Positions 1-9,353 of a stretch of DNA of 64,000 nt are shown here, in pieces. Origin of the DNA: Spirochaetales bacterium. Lineage in GTDB: Bacteria > Spirochaetota > Spirochaetia > JABMQR01. Within the stretch, counting starts at the first letter, position 1, and the number at the start of each line of letters is the position of its first letter. The notes under the pieces are model-generated. The model saw only the letters and a program-made list of their open reading frames with translations. It did no database searches and had not been told where the DNA came from. A program made the position numbers and the translations under genes. The DNA lies in the NCBI GenBank assembly GCA_018399255.1, contig JAGYPA010000009.1, positions 25,954 through 89,953 of the forward strand. The letters run 5' to 3'.

Positions 1-983
1 TCGGAAAGCACCGGAAGCGGCTGCCCCTCCGCCTTTTGGCGATTATCGTAATAAATGGCGCTGTTTTTGCCCTGCATAAACCGGTAGTCGACAGCCAGCT
101 CGGCCTCCCTGAACGACCGGTAGACATCCTCGAGAGAGAGCTTGATGCCCCCGATCCCCAGGGTCACCGTCGAATAAGGAATATCTTTAGCACTCTGATA
201 AAAACGGCGGACAAACTCCTTGGTATGATCGTATACCAGATGCTCGGTTTTACCGGTGATAATAACGGCAACCTGGCGTCCAGGCCGCTGGAAAATGAGG
301 GAGCCTTCACCACCCTGCGGGGCAGCCTCGAGGCAGGCATTCTGCACAGCCAGCAGGAAGATGGAAAAGGAAATGTACGGGTTGCTGCGAATAGCATCGG
401 GATCGTCCGGATCAATCAGAATTGCCCGGGCACAGCCGGATGGAAGCGGCACACCGATATCTTTCTCGTACGCCTGAAAATCATCGGGACCCGGCTTCTC
501 GGTAACGAGCCGGTTTAGCAGACGTTCACGGATCAGCTCGCGGCTCTGCTCAGCCTGACGGGTCAGCAGTTCGACAGATTTCCGGAAAGACGATTCGGTA
601 TCGAGATGATCCTTCAGCCTGATGAGCAGATCGCTTATTTTCTTTACATTGACAGGCTTGAGAATATAATCAAACACCTTGAAAGAGAGAGCCTTCTGGG
701 CATATTCAAATTCGTCATACCCGCTCAGAATAACCAGCGTTGTCGCCGGATAATTCTCGGCGACAAAGGCGCACACCTCAAGCCCGTTTACCCCGGGCAT
801 GTTAATATCAGTGAGCACGACATCCGGCTGAAGGACTTTAACCGCCTCGATAGCATCGGTACCATTGCGGCAGGGATCCAGAAAGGTAAAACCATAATCC
901 GCCCAGGCAACCCGCTCGGAAAAACCGCGCCGGATAATTTCCTCATCATCGACCATCAGAAAGGTGTACATCGTATGTTCCAT
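1..983 (-). CDS. Response regulator, YesN/AraC type (3' end outside window)
   Basis: The minus strand is open from an ATG at 983 to the left edge of the window without a stop. The N-terminus is a receiver domain: the acidic pair in FLMVDDEE, the phospho-acceptor Asp in VVLTDINMPG, the conserved Ser in VILSGYDEF and the Lys in DYILKPVN are all present in about the first 110 residues. About 200 further residues follow, in the linker region typical of YesN-type regulators. Such proteins usually end in an AraC-type helix-turn-helix and pair with a histidine kinase of sugar-sensing systems; both would lie outside the window. The DNA-binding domain is therefore inferred, not seen. No frameshift was seen in the part I translated, which sets it apart from the damaged gene just upstream. 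Confidence 0.85.
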   Translation of the reverse strand, partial: MEHTMYTFLMVDDEEIIRRGFSERVAWADYGFTFLDPCRNGTDAIEAVKVLQPDVVLTDINMPGVNGLEVCAFVAENYPATTLVILSGYDEFEYAQKALSFKVFDYILKPVNVKKISDLLIRLKDHLDTESSFRKSVELLTRQAEQSRELIRERLLNRLVTEKPGPDDFQAYEKDIGVPLPSGCARAILIDPDDPDAIRSNPYISFSIFLLAVQNACLEAAPQGGEGSLIFQRPGRQVAVIITGKTEHLVYDHTKEFVRRFYQSAKDIPYSTVTLGIGGIKLSLEDVYRSFREAELAVDYRFMQGKNSAIYYDNRQKAEGQPLPVLS

Positions 984-1034
984 CAACCCATCATACCCTG
1001 CCGACCGCAGTTCGGCAACCAAAAAGGGACAGCC

Positions 1035-1120
1035 AAAAAAGTGTCTGACACCGTTTTCCTCAAAAAAACGGTGTCAAATTGCGGAAAACCGTGTCCGGAA
1101 AACGGTGTCAGATACTTTTT
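1035..1120. repeat. REP-like palindromic element
   Basis: The outer arms are inverted copies of each other: AAAAAAGTGTCTGACACCG near 1035-1053, continuing into TTTTCC, and GGAAAACGGTGTCAGATAC near 1097-1115. Further copies of the core GGTGTC and of CGGAAAAC lie between them. It sits at the 3' end of the U32 peptidase gene and provides its in-frame stop (TGA inside the ATCTGACACC equivalent on the minus strand). The same core, GTGTCTGACA, recurs near 60.7 kb. Elements with this shape are usually mobilised by REP-associated tyrosine transposases; none is seen in the window. Confidence 0.7.
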
Positions 1121-2341
1121 CTAATAATATACCCGGGCTTAGCCGGAACCGACGGCAGTATATAGCACACTTTCCCGTGATCCGCTTTCTGCACCTCATT
1201 CAGGTGCTCATCAAACAGCCGGAACTCTCTGTCTTCAAGAAAAAGAATATCGGGACCGATAAACTCGATCGCCGTCCCGGCAGAAATCTGGTTTTTGCAG
1301 TCCAGCCGGAACATCCCGGCGTGATCTTCAACCGGCGCCCCTTCAACCGGTTCCCCCACTGAGCCGAGAAAGAGATGGGTTCTCATGTAGCTCTTTTCAG
1401 TGGGCACCTGAATATCCTCCCTGCCGAAAAAGAAACCGGTCGAGAACTCACGGTGACTGACTGAGAACAGCTCTTCCCGATACGAAGCCCAGTGCCCAAC
1501 CGGTTCGCCGGCAGCAAGGGCATCGAGCGCTTTCCTGTAAGCCCGGGTAACCACCGCCGCATAGTAGATGGACTTCATTCGCCCCTCAATCTTGAGCGAA
1601 TCCACCCCGGCATCCTGCAGAGCTGCCAGATGGTCAATCATGCAGAGATCCTTCGATGAGAGAATCGTCGTAAAATTATCCCCCTCGATTATAGGAAACA
1701 GCTCTCCCGGGCGCTTCTCTTCCTCGAGAGCCAACGTCCCCGGCAGCTCGGTAACCCGATACTTCCAGCGGCAGGTGTGCGAACAATCCCCCTTGTTAGC
1801 ACTGCGGTCAATGGCCAGAAAACTGCTGAGAAAACAGCGTCCCGAATAGGCCATGCACATAGCCCCATGAACAAAAGCCTCAATCTCCAGATCGGGATAC
1901 CGGACCTTGATCTCGCCCATCTCCTCCAGACTCGTCTCCGCCCGGAATAATCCGGGAAAAACCCAGGTCCCGATAGATCCCGGCCGCCTCGACATTGGTG
2001 CAGTTGGCCTGAGTGCTCAATGCAGCTCAACCCGGGGAAAGTAGGTGCGCAGCAGGGAAGCAGCCCCAGATCACTGATGATAAACGCATCAAAAGGGTAG
2101 CGGGAAAGATAGTCGATCTGCTCCTCGAGCTTTCTCCAGCTCAGCATTCCCGAAGAAAATATTGAGCGCACCGAAAGCTTGCGCTCCGCGATCTCGGCAA
2201 CCTCCTGCCACTCATCGCGGCGGAAATTATCCGCCCGTGCCCGCAACGAAAAATCCCGAATTCCAATGTAGGCTGCATCAGCCCCGTAGGCATACGCATA
2301 GCGCAGCTTTCAGATTGCCCGCGAGGGGCCAGCAGCTCCAT
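1108..2341 (-). pseudogene. Peptidase U32 family protein, multiply frameshifted
   Basis: The start ATG (2341) lies directly after the Lon stop codon and opens with MELLAPRGQ, the usual U32 N-terminus. The expected protein can be followed across the whole gene, but only by changing frame several times. For example YAYAYGADAAYIGIRDFSLR, ALNIFFGNAELEK and LLRTYFPRVELHLSTQANC lie in different frames from the segments around them. The last 295 codons (from about 1995) are open and contain typical U32 features (GAMCMAYSGRCFLSS, GDCSHTCRW, DSLKIEGRMKS). Known U32 proteins include collagenase-like peptidases and tRNA- or ubiquinone-modification factors. The stop codon falls inside the REP-like element at 1035-1120. 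At least five indels are needed, so this is either a decayed gene or a stretch of poor consensus sequence. Confidence 0.8.
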
Positions 2342-2342
2342 A

Positions 2343-4766
2343 TCAGCCGTCCTTTTTCCCGGAAAGACCGTCGGAAAGACCTTCGGAAAGGCCGTCGGAA
2401 AGACCGCCGGAAAGGCTGCCGGAAAGCCAAACGCCAGATCCAGCACCTGTTCCATAGTGTCTACCGGATGGGAATTCGAGACCCGATCGAATATGCTCGG
2501 GAATCTCCTCCAGGTCACGCTCATTATGCTTTGGAATAATGATAGTCTTGATCCGGTTGCGCCGCGCAGCAATAACCTTCTCCTTCAGCCCGCCGATCGG
2601 CATCACCTTACCCGCTAGAGAAAGCTCCCCGGTCATAGCCAGAGCCGGCTTAATCACGCGGTTTGAGGCAAGGGAAAAGAGCGAACAGGCCATCGTAATG
2701 CCCGCCGAAGGACCATCCTTCGGTGTAGCTCCTTCTGGAATATGAAGATGAATCGCGTTGGTCTCGAAATACGTCTTATCGATACCATACTTTTTGGCAA
2801 TATGACGCACATAGGTAAAGGCTATAGTAGCCGATTCCTTCATCACATCCCCCATCTGCCCCGTCAGCTTGATCTCTCCCTTACCCGGAACATTCAGCGC
2901 CTCGATAATAAGCGTATCCCCGCCGAAATTGGTCCAGGCGAGACCGATCGACATGCCGGGCTTGACCGCCTTCTTAACCTCATCCTCCCTGAATATCGGC
3001 TTTCCGAGATACTTCTGCAGGCGCTCATAGGTGATAGTAACCGGAAGGGTAATGGTCTCCGATACAATTTCCATCGCCAGCTTGCGGTGAATTTTGTTCA
3101 AAGCCTTCTCATAGTTGCGCATGCCGGCCTCCCGCGCATACTCATCAGCTATGGAGATAAGGGATTTCGCCGGATACTTGACCTGACTTTTCTCGATGCC
3201 GTTGCGATCGAGACTTTTTGGTATCAGATATTTCTTGGCTATAGCCACCTTTTCCTGAGCGATATACCCTGACAGCCTGATAACCTCCATCCGGTCGAGC
3301 AGCGGTCGGGGGATAGTATCGAGCGTGTTGGCCGTCACGATAAAGAGCACCTGCGATATATCGAAGGGAATATCGAGGTAGTGGTCCCTGAAGCTGATGT
3401 TCTGCTCGGGATCGAGCGCCTCGAGCAGGGCTGAGGAGGGATCTCCCTGAAACGATGCTCCCATCTTGTCGATCTCGTCGATCATGAACACCGGATTTTT
3501 CGATTTGACAATTTTCATACCCTGGATAATTTTTCCGGGCATAGCCCCCACGTAGGTTCTCCGATGACCCTTTATCTCGGCCTCATCCCGCATTCCTCCG
3601 ACCGAAAACCTGAAGAACTCCTTGCCCATCGACTTTGCAATGGATATGCCGATAGATGTCTTGCCGACACCGGGGGGACCGACGAGACAGATAATCGAGC
3701 CCTTGGTATCCTTTTTCAGCTTCCGAACCGATAAATATTCCAAAATTCTGTCCTTGACATCCTGCAGGCCGTAGTGATCACGATCCAGAACTTTGCGGGC
3801 TTTTTTGATGTCCAGGTTTTTCTGCTTAGGTTCCTTCCAGGGAAGGGATGCAATGGTATCGAGATAGGTGCGGGTTACCGAGTATTCGGCCGAGTTCGGA
3901 TCGAGAAACTGCAGTTTTTCCAACTCCCGTTCAGTCTGCTCGCGGGCCTCGTCGTTGAGCGGCAGCTTGTTGAAAAGCTCCTTGAAGCGATTGAACTCGC
4001 TGGTCTTCGGATCGTTCGTCATGCCGAGTTCCTGCTGAATCGCCCGCAGCTCCTCCCGCAGAAAGTAGTCGCGCTGGTTTTTTTCGATCTTCTGGTTAAT
4101 CCGGTCCTGAATCTTCTTCTGGATTTTCATCAGCTCCTGCTCTTTCTTGATGAAAACCAATACCTTTTCCATACGGTCGCGGACATCGAGGGTTTCGAGA
4201 ATATCCTGCTGTTCGCCGCGATCGAGATTCATGATTGAGGTGATAAAATCGGCAATCTTGCCGGGCTGGTCGATATTGACCATGTTCAGCCGCATTTCTT
4301 CGGTAAACAGCGGGTTGCCCTTCGATAGCTGCTTCATTTCCATTAAGAGCGAGCGGGTGAGGGCGCGGACCTCGATACTGTTCTCGTTCTCGCTTTCCAG
4401 ATATTCTACGGCAGCAGTGAGCGGCTTGGGGTCGGAAGTGAATTTCTTCACCCGAAAGCGCTTCTGGGTTGATATAAATATATTGATGCCGCCGTCCGGC
4501 AGGTTGATTTTCTTCACTATTTTGGCGGCGGTTCCCACTTTGTTGAGGTTGGCCGGCTCATATTCATTTTCAGCCTCCTCACGTGAGAGAAGCAGGCCGA
4601 TCATATTGTCCTGCTGCATGCTTTTTTCGATAACGGCAATATCTTCCTCCGATTCTATCAGCAGGGGGGTAAAGATCCCGGGAAAAATAGGATTGCCGGT
4701 CAGCGGCAGCACAAGCAGCCGGTTGGGCAGCAGCTGATCAATAGGTAATATTCCACTCTCAGACAT
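2343..4766 (-). CDS. lon: ATP-dependent protease La (Lon), altered C-terminus
   Basis: Cytosolic AAA+ serine protease that degrades misfolded and regulatory proteins. Visible in order: N-terminal substrate-binding domain (LPLTGNPIFPGIFTPLLI), long coiled-coil middle, Walker A GPPGVGKTS, Walker B VFMIDEIDKMG, and the protease domain with the catalytic Ser in PKDGPSAGITMA and the Lys in GGLKEKVIAARR. The start chosen (4766, MSESG) has GGAGG six bases upstream; an ATG five codons earlier lacks this. After IRSGLEF the frame slips: the expected HPVDTMEQVLDLAFG is encoded one frame over, and the annotated frame ends in a Ser/Gly/Leu tail made by 12-bp repeats. Removing one C in the TTCCC at about 2487 restores the normal ending. 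About 807 residues, a usual length for the family. Confidence 0.95.
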   Translation of the reverse strand: MSESGILPIDQLLPNRLLVLPLTGNPIFPGIFTPLLIESEEDIAVIEKSMQQDNMIGLLLSREEAENEYEPANLNKVGTAAKIVKKINLPDGGINIFISTQKRFRVKKFTSDPKPLTAAVEYLESENENSIEVRALTRSLLMEMKQLSKGNPLFTEEMRLNMVNIDQPGKIADFITSIMNLDRGEQQDILETLDVRDRMEKVLVFIKKEQELMKIQKKIQDRINQKIEKNQRDYFLREELRAIQQELGMTNDPKTSEFNRFKELFNKLPLNDEAREQTERELEKLQFLDPNSAEYSVTRTYLDTIASLPWKEPKQKNLDIKKARKVLDRDHYGLQDVKDRILEYLSVRKLKKDTKGSIICLVGPPGVGKTSIGISIAKSMGKEFFRFSVGGMRDEAEIKGHRRTYVGAMPGKIIQGMKIVKSKNPVFMIDEIDKMGASFQGDPSSALLEALDPEQNISFRDHYLDIPFDISQVLFIVTANTLDTIPRPLLDRMEVIRLSGYIAQEKVAIAKKYLIPKSLDRNGIEKSQVKYPAKSLISIADEYAREAGMRNYEKALNKIHRKLAMEIVSETITLPVTITYERLQKYLGKPIFREDEVKKAVKPGMSIGLAWTNFGGDTLIIEALNVPGKGEIKLTGQMGDVMKESATIAFTYVRHIAKKYGIDKTYFETNAIHLHIPEGATPKDGPSAGITMACSLFSLASNRVIKPALAMTGELSLAGKVMPIGGLKEKVIAARRNRIKTIIIPKHNERDLEEIPEHIRSGLEFPSGRHYGTGAGSGVWLSGSLSGGLSDGLSEGLSDGLSGKKDG
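2360..2431. repeat. 12-bp tandem repeat at the lon/U32 junction
   Basis: Five to six head-to-tail units close to CGGAAAGACCGT run from 2360, with the last ones diverged. A 12-bp unit keeps the reading frame, so the lon frame reads as Leu-Ser-Asp-Gly-like tetrapeptides. The repeat lies exactly between the conserved end of Lon and the start of the next gene. Confidence 0.85.
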
Positions 4767-4910
4767 TAGATCCTCCATCATATGTTAGCAGCAGGGTTAC
4801 CGGGATGCAGGCATAAGGGCAAAAAAAACCCGCCTGGCATGAAGCGTTACTTTTTCCGGTTTCCTGTGAATAGTAATAATGTAATCAAACTTTATTCAGG
4901 CGTGAAGTGA

Positions 4911-4950
4911 TTTTAACTGATAGATAGGAATTTTAACTGATAGATAGGAA
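4911..4950. repeat. 20-bp perfect tandem duplication
   Basis: Two identical adjacent copies of TTTTAACTGATAGATAGGAA. They lie between the lon start and the 3' end of the SGNH hydrolase remnant, next to that gene's stop codon at 4952. Confidence 0.95.
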
Positions 4951-4951
4951 T

Positions 4952-5752
4952 TTACCGTAAAAATCCATCATATCCCGAATCACCGAGGCTGCCCAGCATT
5001 TCCAGAACTGCCCGGGCGACTGCCCGGGCGATGATATCAGCTCCCTTTGTATTGGGGTGCAGTCCGTCAATGGTCACCGCGAGTTCCCGACTTCGGCTGA
5101 GCCTGTCCGCCTTTTCGTCGTCTCCTGTTCATAGGCGGCATCCCGGGCAAAAAGACCGGGAGCCTAACAGAGGAAAAAGCCTGCTCAGGGCCAGACGAAC
5201 GGCTTCCTCCAGTTCCGGCTCGGGATCGATGCAGATAAGTTCCAGCGAAATGCAGAGGTTCCTGGATTTCCTTCGTTTACCCCTGCGCTTTTTTTCGTAT
5301 TGAGATACGAATCAAGATCTTCCCCGGGAGCAGGGGAATTGGTCATAACGGCAATTTTAGCCGAGAGAGATTCAGCGCGCCGGCGATATTCAGAATTTCA
5401 GTCAGCTCATCTGCAAGTCGGTCAATGAAGGCTTCCGGCTTCGAAATTGGTTCCTGGCCAGGTTTGATCATTGCCCAGCCTGCTTCCAGGCAGGGCTGAT
5501 GCTGGCCATGTAGGGGAGCAAGCAGATCGTTGCCGCTGCCTGCTTCAAGGATAAGCCCTGTATAGAACCGGGCATGTCGGCCGAGCAGGGAATGCGCGGG
5601 GCTCGGCGAAGCACACCGGTCATGGTGTGTCCCCGTTTACGCCCCTCGCATAGAAGGTCCGCCGCCTCCCTGGATCTGCAAGTTTTTGAGCCTTTTACAT
5701 AGCTGACGCCAAGGGTGCCGGCTGTCAGGCTGTCTCCGAAAATTCCCAGCAT
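4952..5752 (-). pseudogene. SGNH/GDSL-type esterase, frameshifted
   Basis: The gene opens with MLGIFGDSLTAGTLG, carrying the GDSL nucleophile block, and closes with DGLHPNTKGADIIA, the block with the catalytic Asp and His of SGNH hydrolases. The span of about 267 codons is normal for the family. Between the two blocks the frame changes several times: the run after GVSYVK is continued by a different frame, and the conserved SGND-like segment near 5530 reads as GSGNDLLAP in yet another. It overlaps or abuts the DUF1820 relic upstream, suggesting a former two-gene operon. The intact protein would have been a small serine esterase or lipase; its substrate cannot be read from sequence. Confidence 0.8.
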
Positions 5753-5754
5753 GG

Positions 5755-6074
5755 CTTACCCGGTCCTTACTCTTTTCCGGCTTTCTTTTGCTGCTGTCTA
5801 CAATGGAGAAAATTGCGGCAGAGTCTTTGCCCTGTGCAACAGCCTTATCCAGCTCCTCAATCAGCGAAACAGCCTGAAACGGGATCATGATATGATTAGC
5901 CTGGCCGAAGGTCTTCTCGAAAAGTCTCCCGGTTGGGATCGATGATCAGAGAGCTGGCCGGCGGAAGGATAATATCCTTGATCGATACAAAATAGGGATG
6001 GGTCATATCGACTTTCCCGCACTCAGCATGACTTCCTTGCTTTTCCAGTTGAAATGAACCCTGTACAGAGACAT
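5755..6074 (-). pseudogene. DUF1820 family protein, frameshifted
   Basis: The ATG at 6074 has GAGG six bases upstream and starts MSLYRVHFNWKSKEV, followed in another frame by KVDMTHPYFVSIKDIILP and SSLIIDPN, and then in a third by MIPFQAVSLIEELD. Together these match my memory of the DUF1820 family, small cytosolic proteins of unknown function. The three segments lie in three reading frames, so at least two indels have occurred. The end is uncertain; a TAA lies directly before the ATG of the SGNH gene in one frame. Confidence 0.65.
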
Positions 6075-6195
6075 CAGCTACCTCACTGTTCCTGGAAAGT
6101 GTTGATAAAACACCAGTTTATACCTGCAATCAGAAAAAACGTTATACTAACAAAAATAGATGCATTAGTACAGTATTTACGCTATACTGCATTCC

Positions 6196-8305
6196 ATGAC
6201 AGCAACCCCCTGTCATGCAACCTCGACTGCGGTGCAGGCTGCCCCCGCTCACCGCCCATGCAGAAAACGGGAAACTGATCCGGGTAACCAATAATCCTGC
6301 CCGGGGCCGATATATGCGCGGTCTGCCAAGGGTTTCCGCACCCCGATCTGCTCTTATCACCCGGAACGGATCACGAAGCCGTTGGTGCGAATTACGCCGA
6401 AAGAGCGAATCGGCAATGAAGAATCGGATCAGCTCCGGATTCCGGGAAGCTTGCTGGGACGAGGCCCCTCTCACTGGCCGCAGAAAAACTCCTCGGAGGT
6501 GCGTGAAAAATCCGGACCCGCCTCGATACTCCAGATAGGGAGGCTCAGGCTCCCTGCCGGCGCGCACAATACCGCCCTGCTGCTGCCAAGTGATTCCTGG
6601 CCCTTCGGCGGATATACCGAAACTACGGATCCTACAGCAGTCAGGCGGTCGATTTTCTCAACCATGCCTACCTTCGGAACCCGGGAAATCGGCATAGACG
6701 TCCCGGAACCTCCTGTCCTCACAGTATATCATCCTCTGGGGCTTCAACCCGGCCGATACCCGTTTCGGCTGTGAAACAGAAGCGGTATTCCAGGGAACTG
6801 AAGCGACGCGGGACGCCGATCCTGGTCATCGATCCTCGCCGCACCCGGACCATCGACCTCTGCGGAGCGCAGTGGTCTGCCGATTCTTCCCGGTTCAGAC
6901 GCAGCCCTGGCGAAGCCTCTATCTGGCTGTTTCTTGACAACGGCCAGGTAGATATGGAGCAGGTAAATCGACTGAGTACCGGATTTTCCGAGATAGCTGA
7001 TTACCTGACCGGAATTACAGACGGCATCCCCAAGACCCCCGAATGGGCCGAAAAACAATGCGGAATAGCCAGTGATGAAATCGTTCAGCTCTACCCGCTC
7101 GCCGCTGCCAGACCGGCACCATTCACCCGGACTCCGATTCACGGATTCTCGGAGGGGAGGATACCAACCGTCTGCTGGCAATGCTCCAGCTGGCGGCCGG
7201 AAATACTGGAAAAATCGGCGGCAGTGCCGAGGGCAGTGGAACAAGAGTCCGAAAACCCCCGCTGCGGGCGACTTTCCGTACCCCCAACCCCGGCAGAAAG
7301 CAGCGTCCCCGTCAACAGCTGGGCCGATGCGGTCCTTGCTGGTCCCGGCGACAGCAGCGACTTCCAGCGCCCGTCTCCACTGGATTTACTCGGTAGTGGC
7401 AACTACGCGGTGCAGTCGATGACAGCGAAAAGGTCCGTAAAAGCCCTCATGAGCGTTAATACGGTAATATCACGAATTTTTCCTTACCCCCTACCGCAGA
7501 ACTCTCCGATATTATCTTTTTCCCGCAAAGCAATGTTTCCCGAACGGGACCGATATCTGCTTTACCAACTCACCTGCTGCTCTACCCCGGCAGGCCGTGC
7601 CGCCAGCCGGATCGGTTAAGACCGACTATGAAATATTCAGCCTGCTCGCCGAAAAGCTTTGGTTTGGGGATGCCTTTACCGTAGGGCAGGATGAGCCTCA
7701 GCATCTGCAGGATTTTCTTCTTTGAGAGTGAGGTTGATGATCCCGAAGAATTCATGCGCACCGGCATCTGGGAGGGGGAGAGCCGGCCGTTCAACGGTCT
7801 TCAGGAGTTTGTCGCCGATCCTCAAGTATCCCCTTGCAACACCTTCGGACGCATTGAGCTGGTTTCCCAACTATGCGGCGCGGCAGCGGTTCCCCACTGT
7901 CAGAACCGATTGTGTCACCACGGTATCCGCTGCGGCCTCATAACCCCCACGAAAGTACCGGTATTTCGTTCCCAGCATACCAACGTGGAAAAACTGTCAC
8001 GCCTCTGCGATGATCGGGTCTGCTTATGCATCCGCTGATGCCGGAGAGCGGGATAGCGGAAGGAGATCGGGTAAAGGTCAAGCGCCGGCGGAAAAATCAG
8101 CCTGATGGTTCGTCTATCCCCTGATATCGTACAGGGGGCTCGCTGAATTCCGGTTCTGGAAAAGAACAGCGTTCGCTGACGGCGCTCATTATCCCGGTAC
8201 AAATACCTGACGGATACCGTACCGACCTTGCCCAGTAACGGCTCGCGTACGCACACCAACCCGGAGGTTGCCGTATCGGTAATCTTGTCTGGTAATCACG
8301 ATTCA
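6196..8305 (+). pseudogene. Molybdopterin-dependent oxidoreductase (DMSO reductase family), multiply frameshifted
   Basis: The relic can be followed for about 2.1 kb, the full length of a 700-residue enzyme of this family. In order one finds SCNLDCGAGCP (N-terminal 4Fe-4S cysteines), HAENGKLIRVTNNP, RITPKERIG, WEALSLAAEK-like sequence, YIILWGFNPADTRFGCE, GTPILVIDPRRTRT (cofactor-binding block), VDMEQVNRLSTGFSEIADYL, AGNTGKIGG, and near the end YPLATPSGRIELVS-like and MHPLMPESGIAEGDRVKVK (the C-terminal dinucleotide-binding domain). These blocks are spread over all three frames. The enzyme would use a bis-MGD molybdenum or tungsten cofactor; the substrate is not evident. No maturation or partner subunits are adjacent. 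Start and end are estimates. Confidence 0.8.
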
Positions 8306-8365
8306 TGCTGAAAAACCTGCTGAAAGGCTACTTTACAAAAATAGCGTTGGAGTAGTATGGAGCAT

Positions 8366-8490
8366 GTTTTGGGGCAGAGGTGCGCTTTGCAGGCAAAGCA
8401 ATTCGACCGGCGGTTATAGTCCGCGAGCCTTGCAGAAGGTTGATCCGGTGAGATTCCGGTACCGACGGTAGAGTCCGGAGAGGAGAAAAC
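8366..8490 (+). promoter_or_regulatory. FMN riboswitch (RFN element)
   Basis: The sequence carries the hallmark blocks of the RFN element in order: GGGGCAGAGGTG, AATTCGACCGGCGGT, AGTCCGCGAGCC, TTGATCCGGTGAGATTCCGG, ACCGACGGTAGAGTCCGG and GAGGAGAAAA. The ends GTTTT (8366-8370) and AAAAC (8486-8490) can form the closing stem. It precedes ribH and a factor-independent terminator at 8646-8674, so FMN binding most likely stops transcription before ribH. The distance from aptamer to terminator, about 155 bases, is long and includes a tandem duplication. Confidence 0.93.
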
Positions 8491-8550
8491 CCACTTGCTG
8501 TACGGGTACTGATATGACAGGCAATGCAGATTGATCGAATCGAGGCTGTT

Positions 8551-8592
8551 CTGCAGAATGCGTGATACATGCTGCAGAATGCGTGATGCATG
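8551..8592. repeat. 21-bp tandem duplication in the ribH leader
   Basis: Two adjacent 21-bp copies starting CTGCAGAATGCGTGAT, with one mismatch, plus a partial third copy (ATGCGTGAC). The repeat lies between the FMN aptamer and its terminator, where an anti-terminator would be expected to fold. Confidence 0.85.
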
Positions 8593-8645
8593 ATGCGTGA
8601 CAGGCCGGATTCAGTACAGCAGATGACATCTCCTTAATACAAGCC

Positions 8646-8674
8646 CCGGATCAGAAACCTGGTCCGGTTTTTTT
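8646..8674 (+). terminator. Factor-independent terminator before ribH
   Basis: Stem CCGGATCAG / CTGGTCCGG with one G-T pair and a four-base loop, followed by seven T. It lies 46 bases before the ribH start and is the likely expression platform of the FMN riboswitch. Confidence 0.9.
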
Positions 8675-8719
8675 GTGCCCGGAGGTCCCAAATACCCCGA
8701 ATACCACGGAGGAATGAAC

Positions 8720-9253
8720 ATGAAAGCTAGAGTTGATGGTAAAGATAGTGATTTGAAAATTATCGAGGGCGACCTGATAGGAACCCATAAGAGATTTGCC
8801 ATAGTTGTAAGCAAGGTCCATCCGGAGGTTACCGATGCCCTGCTGAATGGTGCTGTCGAGTTTCTCCTTCAGCAGGGGGTGGAAAAGGATTCCATTCTGG
8901 TAATCAAGGTTCCCGGAGCCTGGGAGATCCCCATTGCAGTAGACCGTTTCGCCAAGTCAAATGCCATCGATGCGGTCATCTGCCTCGGGGCGGTGGTGCG
9001 GGAAGAGACTCCCCATTATTACTACCTGGCGGGAGAAGTGAGCAAAGCAATTGCGCACAGTTCGCGGGAATCCGGAAAACCGGTATCGTTCGGGGTCATG
9101 ATGAGCGATACTGAGCAGGAAGCTCAAGCGATGGTGGGAGCCGGTGACCAGAACAAAGGCTGGGAAGCCGCACGCAGCGCGATGGAAATGGCCGATCTGC
9201 TGGAGCGGATAGGGGAGGTGGAAGGCAGCAGCTATCTGCAGCGGCTGCATTGA
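8720..9253 (+). CDS. ribH: 6,7-dimethyl-8-ribityllumazine synthase
   Basis: Penultimate enzyme of riboflavin synthesis; condenses the ribityl-amino-pyrimidinedione with dihydroxybutanone phosphate to give lumazine, typically as a pentamer or icosahedral shell in the cytosol. The family motifs FAIVVSKVHPEVTDALLNGA, KVPGAWEIPIAV, GAVVREETPHYYYLAGEVSKAI (with the catalytic His) and VSFGVMMSDTEQEA are intact. The start at 8720 is chosen because GGAGG lies seven bases upstream; an ATG at 8714 is too close to it, and one at 8675 has no ribosome binding site. 177 residues, slightly longer than usual because of an N-terminal extension. It stands alone here: no other rib gene is in the window, although the FMN riboswitch upstream fits riboflavin control. 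Confidence 0.97.
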   Translation: MKARVDGKDSDLKIIEGDLIGTHKRFAIVVSKVHPEVTDALLNGAVEFLLQQGVEKDSILVIKVPGAWEIPIAVDRFAKSNAIDAVICLGAVVREETPHYYYLAGEVSKAIAHSSRESGKPVSFGVMMSDTEQEAQAMVGAGDQNKGWEAARSAMEMADLLERIGEVEGSSYLQRLH

Positions 9254-9288
9254 TTTTTTCTGCAGTCCGCCGTACCTGCAAGCCCGAT

Positions 9289-9318
9289 TTTCACAGGCTG
9301 ATATTTCACAGGCTGATA
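9289..9318. repeat. 15-bp perfect tandem duplication
   Basis: Two identical copies of TTTCACAGGCTGATA in the gap between the convergent ribH and GPH-symporter genes, followed by a partial third copy (TTCAC). Confidence 0.95.
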
Positions 9319-9353
9319 TTCACGCCAGCCGGATCCCGCTTTTCCCGGTTTTC

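Noticed and set aside
36..1124. Long plus-strand open frames at 36-518 and 606-1124
   Set aside because: They are antisense to the response regulator on the minus strand, whose receiver motifs are clear and continuous.
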